From Sipunculus nudus (Eukaryota; Annelida; Sipuncula; Golfingiida; Sipunculidae): DNA of 64,000 nucleotides. The notes under the pieces are model-generated. The model was not told the origin of the DNA and did not search any database. It saw only the letters and a program-made list of their open reading frames with translations. This document shows, piece after piece, positions 58,443-64,000 of the stretch (position 1 is the first letter of the stretch; every line of letters starts with the position of its first letter). The stretch covers positions 21,238,033-21,302,032 of the forward strand of contig CM049309.1 in assembly GCA_026874595.1 (NCBI GenBank), written 5' to 3'. Both the position numbers and the translations under genes were made by a program.

Positions 58443-58499
<57 letters not shown>

Positions 58500-58818
58500 C
58501 CTATATATATTTCTATATGACACATTTTAAATATATAATGAATAATATAATAAAATGAAAATATATTATAAATATATTATATATTTAATATGAATATAAA
58601 TAATGAATAATATAACAAAATTAAAATATTTAATAAGTACATAATATGTATTTGATATAGGATAAATACAAGAAGAACTGAATGGTGAAACATACATAAA
58701 ATGGGTCCAGGTGATGTCCATGATGTTCTATAAATACATAACTGATTATACTATTTTTTTTATAACATATAGATGCATCTGATTTGAAAAAAAAATGTGA
58801 TACAATTCATAGAAATGC

Positions 58819-58850
<32 letters not shown>

Positions 58851-59041
58851 TTATATATATATATATTAAATGTCTATGTACAATATTAATGTTAATAAAC
58901 ATATGATTACAAATCAGTTTTCAGTGAATGGGCTTATCTATGTTCCGCTTAACATGCCTGATTAAAATATTGTATAGGCCTAAACAGGAGCAACATCTCA
59001 CAAGCGTCCCTCAGCCCCGAGGAAGGTTAGGCAAATATATA
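57754..59041. other. ASF1 intron or intergenic DNA, AT-rich
   Basis: No coding exon recognised. 57739-58074 (minus) and 58169-58357 (plus) are open but unlike known proteins. Contains (AT)n tracts at 58445-58497 and 58819-58867. Confidence 0.5.
58445..58497. repeat. (AT)n microsatellite
   Basis: About 26 AT units; another imperfect AT tract lies at 58819-58867. Confidence 0.95.
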
Positions 59042-59044
59042 TTA

Positions 59045-59375
59045 GGCTAAAAAAATAAAAGGTATGGTTCTCAGGCACCGCCCGCATCAATTTTAATCCC
59101 CCGCATCAATTTTTTTTGTTATTTTCATTAGAAACTTACCAATTTTGAGCTGCAGCTGCTCGGACATTTCTTTCAAGGAGATAAAATAATAACATTTCCT
59201 TTGTTATGTAGTGCTTTTACTTGTTTAGCAAATTAAATCTGTTGTTATCATGCTTTTCCCTTATCATTTGACATTTTTATGGAAACATAAAAAAAAATTA
59301 AAAACAAAAAACCGCCCGCCCGCATAGATTTCGGAAAAAAGTGCCTGAGAACAATCTTTTTTTTTTATTTTGGCC
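59045..59375. mobile_element. MITE-like element, PIF/Harbinger-type family, copy 2
   Basis: 331 bp with inverted ends (GGCTAAAAAAAT..GGTTCTCAGGCAC and GTGCCTGAGAAC..ATTTTGGCC), flanked on both sides by TTA (59042-59044 and 59376-59378), the 3-bp duplication typical of PIF/Harbinger. It is the inverted counterpart of 17030-17370. Confidence 0.8.
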
Positions 59376-59378
59376 TTA

Positions 59379-60219
59379 TATGGTTGTTCCAGTGAACATA
59401 TAGCCCATACAAACATGTCAAACATTTGTTATATTTATCATCTGCTCTCTGTACTCTCATCAATCATACATTTATACCTCTTTTAATTTAATTTACATAA
59501 TAAATTGGATTTATACTTGTGTAAATATTCTAATTTACGATCAACACGGCCAACAAACAACACGATACGTGTCACCACAGCACAGGAAAAACATAAACGA
59601 TTTCACCCCTTCTGGTAAATGGACTCTTCCAGCCAATCCAGGGCAACGTCCTTGACCCCTTGTTCACAAGCACCTCTTGTAGAAACTGTTGCAAAGTTTG
59701 TAGACTGATTCTCACATTTCAGAAAAAAATCGATTGTGAAAACAACATGCAAGATACAGTTTAATATGTATGATGGAAAATTAGGTGGATGTTTCTTCTA
59801 CCCAATTTTGTTAGATTTCTTTTGATATCTAACTTCACTTTTTTTTTCTCTCGCAAAAAACGGGTGGACCATAGGTCGTGGAACGGAGTATAGTCTGTTT
59901 TAGTGTTTATGATTATTTCTGCTTTAGATTTTAAATAATATTAATTATTATTATCTGTAATAGTATTGTCTATGACTATGAGCATAGAACATCCCTCTGC
60001 CAGTGTTTCATTTCCAGTGCATGTTTTTATATATATAAAAATGTCTGAATCTAAGGTTGCAAGAGGAGTACTATTCTGTCCATTGTGTGAGTGATAATGA
60101 AAAAGTCCAGGATATGTCGACATAGTTCACACCTATTTTGTGCCATAAGCAAGATGCTGAGTAGTAACCAAATAGCCATCCATGCTGATATCATCATTAA
60201 GGTTTAGGGATATATCGGC
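59379..60219. other. No gene recognised
   Basis: AT-rich sequence. 59860-59900 (GGTGGACCATAGGTCGTGGAACGGAGTATAGT) is the inverted echo of 57567-57605 (ACTATACTCCGTTCCACGACCCATGGTCCAC), so 57570-59895 may itself be an inverted-repeat element containing the region between. Confidence 0.5.
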
Positions 60220-60551
60220 CACCGCCCCTATGATATTGGCCAGGTAACAGGAACTCTCGGCCCCAGGACAGTCGGCCTGGAGACACTTGGCCCAAGCGAC
60301 TCTCGGCCCCAGAGACAGTCGGCCCCTAAGCAATGGGACCGAGCGACACTCGGCCCCGAGGCCGACGGTCGGTCCCAGAGACACTCGGCCCTTATATAAA
60401 TAATATATTAATATGAATTAAAATATCTATCTATATATATACACACACATATATATACATGCATGTGTGTATTCATACATATATATATATATATATATAT
60501 AAAATATGATATATCATTATTTGGACTAACATTGAAATATGCTTTTAATTG

Positions 60552-61975
60552 TTTCAGAATTATGCACGGTTTCCCTCGGTTTCATTATCTGTATCTATAT
60601 ATTTTTTTGTAAAGTTTGTTGGTGCCCTAATATTTTTATTCATAGAAAATTCAGGTTTGTTGCTTTGTGACATTCAAGTATTGGTATTTTTACACGACCA
60701 AGGCAATAGGCCTACTCCATGCAGGCTTGGGTCAAGTACATGTACTTGTACTTGGTACTTGTACTCAAGTACAAAATTTTCAGTCCTTGACCTGTACTTG
60801 TACTTGGAACTTTTTACCAAGTACAGTCAAGTACTGTACTTGTACTTGCTAAAAATGTCCTTGAAAAATCAAGTACATTTCAAGTACATGTATTTTTAAA
60901 ATTATTTTGAATACAGAGCATATGGATTGATGGATGTGAGACAAGATGTACATGTCACAATTATAATAGCCTACACTATTTAACATCAAACATGCCTCTG
61001 TTTATCCATGGTTTACTAATCAAAGGTCAGATTGTGCTAGGTAACTTATTTGGCTGTGACCTACTCTGTCCAGTACTCTTATGTAATTAGCACCAGTGGT
61101 CACCAGCAATGTGGCAGCTGGCCCATGCTTGCCTCCACAATAGGCACATCCTGGACAATTACTGGACAAGAACTGAGTCTGTTCAGCATTATTTGCTGAT
61201 ATGCTTCATGATCAAGGGGGTCACAGGAAGTAATAGAAAGTAATATGTATTACTCTATTACTTTGTTGTTTCAGAATTATGCACGGTTTCCCTCAGTTTC
61301 ATTATCTGTATCTATATATTTTTTTGTAAAGTTTTTTGGTGCCCTAATATTTTTATTCATAGAAAATTCAGGTTTGTTGCTTTGTGACATTCAAGTATTG
61401 GTATTTTTACACGACCAAGGCAATAGGCCTACTCCATGCAGGCTTGGGTCAAGTACATGTACTTGGTACTTGTACTCAAGTACAAAATTTTCAGTACTTG
61501 ACCTGTACTTGTACTTGGAACTTTTTACCAAGTACAGTACTTGTACTGTACTTGTACTTGCTAAAAATGTCCTTGAAAAATCAAGTACATTTCAAGTACA
61601 TGTATTTTTTAAATTATTTTGAATACAGAGCATATGGATTGATGGATGTGAGACAAGATGTACATGTCACAATTATAATAGCCTACACTATTTAACATCA
61701 AACATGCCTCTGTTTATCCATGGTTTACTAATCAAAGGTCAGATTGTGCTAGGTAACTTATTTGGCTGTGACCTACTCTGTCCAGTACTCTTATGTAATT
61801 AGCACCAGTGGTCACCAGCAATGTAGCAGCTCGCCCATGCTTGCCTCCACAATAGGCACATCCTGGACAATTACTGGACAAGAACTGAGTCTGTTCAGCA
61901 TTATTTGCTGATATGCTTCATGATCAAGGGGGTCACAGGAAGTAATAGAAAGTAATATGTATCACACTATTACTT
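60552..61975. repeat. Tandem duplication of about 715 bp
   Basis: 60552-61268 and 61269-61975 are nearly identical, offset by 717 bp at the start (TTTCAGAATTATGCACGG). They differ mainly by a 6-bp indel in the GTACTT cluster and scattered substitutions. Each copy contains the ACTCCATG site followed by the hAT-like left end, so the duplication happened after insertion. Confidence 0.93.
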
Positions 61976-63399
61976 TGCCTTCTGTTTCTATTACTATTAC
62001 AGCTCAAATTTTTGAGTCTATTACTATTACTATTACATGGAAAAAGCTGTAATAGTCTATCCTCAGACCTGATTATATGAACAGCTTGTGGAAACACTAC
62101 CCACTTAATAGTTCTGCTGAGTAAGTTTGTCCCAGGTTACATCTGCTCATGCACCAGGCTAATTAGCCATGGTAACTGAAGGCCAGGTTGGTATTAGTGG
62201 TTGGAGTCTGTTCCTTTTTCATAATCAATCATCTGTTTGCTAAGCAAACCGATCGATGATGGATTAGTAATCGGTTCAGGCAAATATAGAGAAATATGCA
62301 ATTATCTGTGAAACTGTACTTTCTTAACCCAGCCCGCATGTCTTAGTAATTCTACCTAAAGAAAAGAAGTTTTGCCTTTTATATTTTCCTATTATCAGTA
62401 AGATATGCTTTTCAAAGTTTCATTTTAATAATATATAATAAACAAGAATTAAACCGCTATCCAGGACATCTACTTGCTGCATAGACCTTTTAACGCCATA
62501 CCGCCCATACTGTGCAATGTACATCTTGTTACAAAACTCCCCACTAATTCTGCTGCTTCCTGCCAGTTCACAGAGGTTTATTAAGTCCTCTGTTCTTGCA
62601 TCTACTGTGTTATACTCAGTTACATAGGAAGTTGATATGGGGAAAAAGGATAATGATTTGAAGGATGGAATGTTGTAAAATATGGAAGAATAATTTTAGC
62701 CTTTAAGATAATAGGCGTTCTGGGAAAAAAAGGCATTATTATGATGTAATCGATAGTTGCCTTTGTTAATCAAGCGCTTGAAAGTGGCAGGAAACTGACT
62801 GACTTTCGATAAAACTCGATCGGCCCACCACTTGTTGGTAATGAGTTAATCTGGAATTGAGTTGTCACAGCCGAACTATACACAACCCTCAGGTGGACTG
62901 TTTAGCTGGTCAGCTGTGAGTTTTACACATCTGACAGACTAGTACAGAGACTCTAAAGCCACGATATAATAAGTGACAGAATTGGCAGATTCAGAATAGT
63001 CATTCAGAATAGGCATCAAAGCACCATTTCTTGTGTACTGATATACGACTGTGTAATAGTGTATATAAATACTGAAAGGCCATCAAGACTGTCACCCTGG
63101 ATTACCTAGACTAACAAAAAAAACTTTCAGCACTTGGAGCATCAACCCACTTTTTTGTTTACCAGTACTGATATCTGACTGTGTAACAGTGTGTATATTA
63201 TATGGGAATTGTTTTATTAATAAATATTCAGAAAAATTGCTTTTTTAATTGAAAGTACTTGTACTCCAGTACAGACCCCTGTATTTGTACTTGTACTCAA
63301 GTACATTGAAAAATTGTGTACTTGTATTTGTACTTGACAAATTCTGAAGTACTTGTACTTGTACTCAAGTACTGACCCCCTGTACTTGACCCAAGCCTG
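60722..63399. mobile_element. hAT-like non-autonomous element, GTAC-rich family, copy 2
   Basis: Ends CAGGCTTGGGTCAAGTAC (60722-60739) and its inverted copy (63382-63399), flanked by a perfect 8-bp duplication ACTCCATG (60714-60721 and 63400-63407). Subterminal clusters of GTACTTGTACTT occur at 60735-60890, 61452-61600 and 63255-63385. No transposase frame. The TIR resembles that of 10355-13262 (CAGGGTTGGGGCCAGGTAC). A second left end at 61439 comes from the tandem duplication. Confidence 0.85.
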
Positions 63400-63655
63400 A
63401 CTCCATGCATGTCGAGTGGATCTTAATTGAGGGGATAACTAGCCGGATAATTACGGGAACAATTGTGTTAACGAGGGGTTTCCCGGGGCTTGAATCAGAC
63501 CTTTGGGTGAGTGTCTCTGGGACTGACCGTCGGCCACGGGGCAGAGTGTCGCTCGGTCCCATTGCCCTGGGGCTGAGAGTCGCTCGGGCCGAGTGTCTCC
63601 GGGCAGAGTGTCTCTGGGGCTGAGGGTTCCTGTATTCATTGGCCGCTGACTTCAA

Positions 63656-64000
63656 ATTTACCATATCAGCCACCAGCACCAACGGCAGGTGATTTCAGCT
63701 GCCAGCTCAAGTTGGCCACAGACCAGCACTGACTCTGTCTGAAACTTTCATCGCTGCTAGTATTTTACTTCTGTTTCTGCCATTTCTGCCATTTATTCAC
63801 AGACACAGGTATCGTGTTTTAATATCAGGCGGCCGAAATGATGCTCTCTGGTTAACACTGTGGCTGATATGGTTGACCAGACAGGGTCATTACCAGTCTG
63901 TGTCTCACTTGAGCTTGCAGCTGAAATCACCTGCAGCTGGGCCCTGGCGGCAGACATGGTCCCTTTGAGGCCAGCGGCCGATCTCAACGGTGGCCAATAT
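63656..64000. repeat. Foldback repeat at right edge
   Basis: GGTGATTTCAGCTGCCAGCTC (63691) and its inverted relative GAGCTTGCAGCTGAAATCAC (63912) form the core of imperfect arms at about 63655-63735 and 63840-63985, with GATATGG/CCATATC and GCCACAG/CTGTGGC pairs further out. No gene. Confidence 0.7.

Larger units (their letters stand above)
57567..59898. mobile_element. Possible inverted-repeat element in ASF1 intron 1
   Basis: ATACTCCGTTCCACGACCCA (57578) and its inverted form (59875-59894) form ends of about 30 bp, roughly 2.3 kb apart. The copy-2 MITE lies inside. Target duplications and any transposase were not identified. Confidence 0.5.
60225..63655. mobile_element. CGGCCC-rich element with ~165-bp inverted arms
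   Basis: Left arm 60225-60395 and right arm 63490-63655 are inverted copies. Shared words include GGACCGAGCGACACTC, GGCCGACGGTC and CCCAGAGACACTC. Each arm is itself made of short repeats of the type CCCAGAGACACTCGGC. The left flank holds an ACAC/ATAT simple tract at 60430-60502. The interior has been invaded by a hAT-like element. Confidence 0.75.

Noticed and set aside
63405-63623. ASF1 exon 2 (reading VEWIL near 63414, recalling LEWK)
   Set aside because: The following residues do not resemble ASF1 and the frame runs into the CGGCCC inverted repeat.

Overview
This is a eukaryotic nuclear window, AT-rich and intron-rich. It most likely comes from a mollusc, probably a bivalve. The evidence is short animal exons with GT-AG introns, protein matches to conserved metazoan genes, and many dispersed repeats of a type I associate with bivalve genomes (blocks built on GTCCGTCCGTC, GTGGCGCCACCT, or AGCTCATATGACC..AGCTGAGCT). 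The species assignment is inference. There is no sign of prokaryotic gene organisation.

Six protein-coding loci are supported. From left to right: the 5' end of a glycogen debranching enzyme gene (AGL, minus strand, exons at 4630-4705 and 1162-1384, continuing off the left edge); YJU2B/CCDC130, a splicing-associated CWC16-family protein (plus, coding exons 16880-25824, start-codon exon not found); a mitochondrial ADP/ATP translocase (ANT, minus, four coding exons 39281-41419, probable 5' UTR exon near 43.6 kb); a 403-residue SOCS-box protein in one coding exon (plus, 46386-47597); a VMAC-like coiled-coil protein in one exon (minus, 56267-56884); and the first coding exon of the histone chaperone ASF1 (plus, 57315-57423). 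The last two are head to head across about 430 bp carrying CCAAT, NRF1-like and ETS-like motifs. The genes are unrelated housekeeping or regulatory loci and do not form a pathway.

Most of the rest is repeat. The AGL first intron holds a ~285-bp array (1590-3230) and a 25-bp minisatellite (3230-4585). Between AGL and YJU2B lies a nested inverted structure (about 9059-15415): two opposed copies of a tRNA-like SINE-bearing repeat, a pair of CAGGGCTCGAATTT ends, and an internal hAT-like element (10355-13262) with 8-bp target duplications. YJU2B intron 4 is largely a 51-bp minisatellite of about 26 copies that is open in the same frame as exon 4. From 26 to 39 kb and 44 to 56 kb there are diverged tandem and dispersed repeats, a 162-bp foldback, and two copies of a ~1.9-kb repeat. 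The right end (60.2-63.7 kb) is a CGGCCC-rich inverted-repeat element invaded by a second hAT-like element (60722-63399) with a perfect target duplication and a duplicated left end.

The observations most worth a second look are the exon-frame-matched minisatellite in YJU2B, the perfect 87-bp duplication that gives ANT exon 3 a second splice acceptor, the hAT-like family with GTAC-rich subterminal arrays, the uncharacterised SOCS-box protein, and the ASF1/VMAC-like bidirectional promoter.
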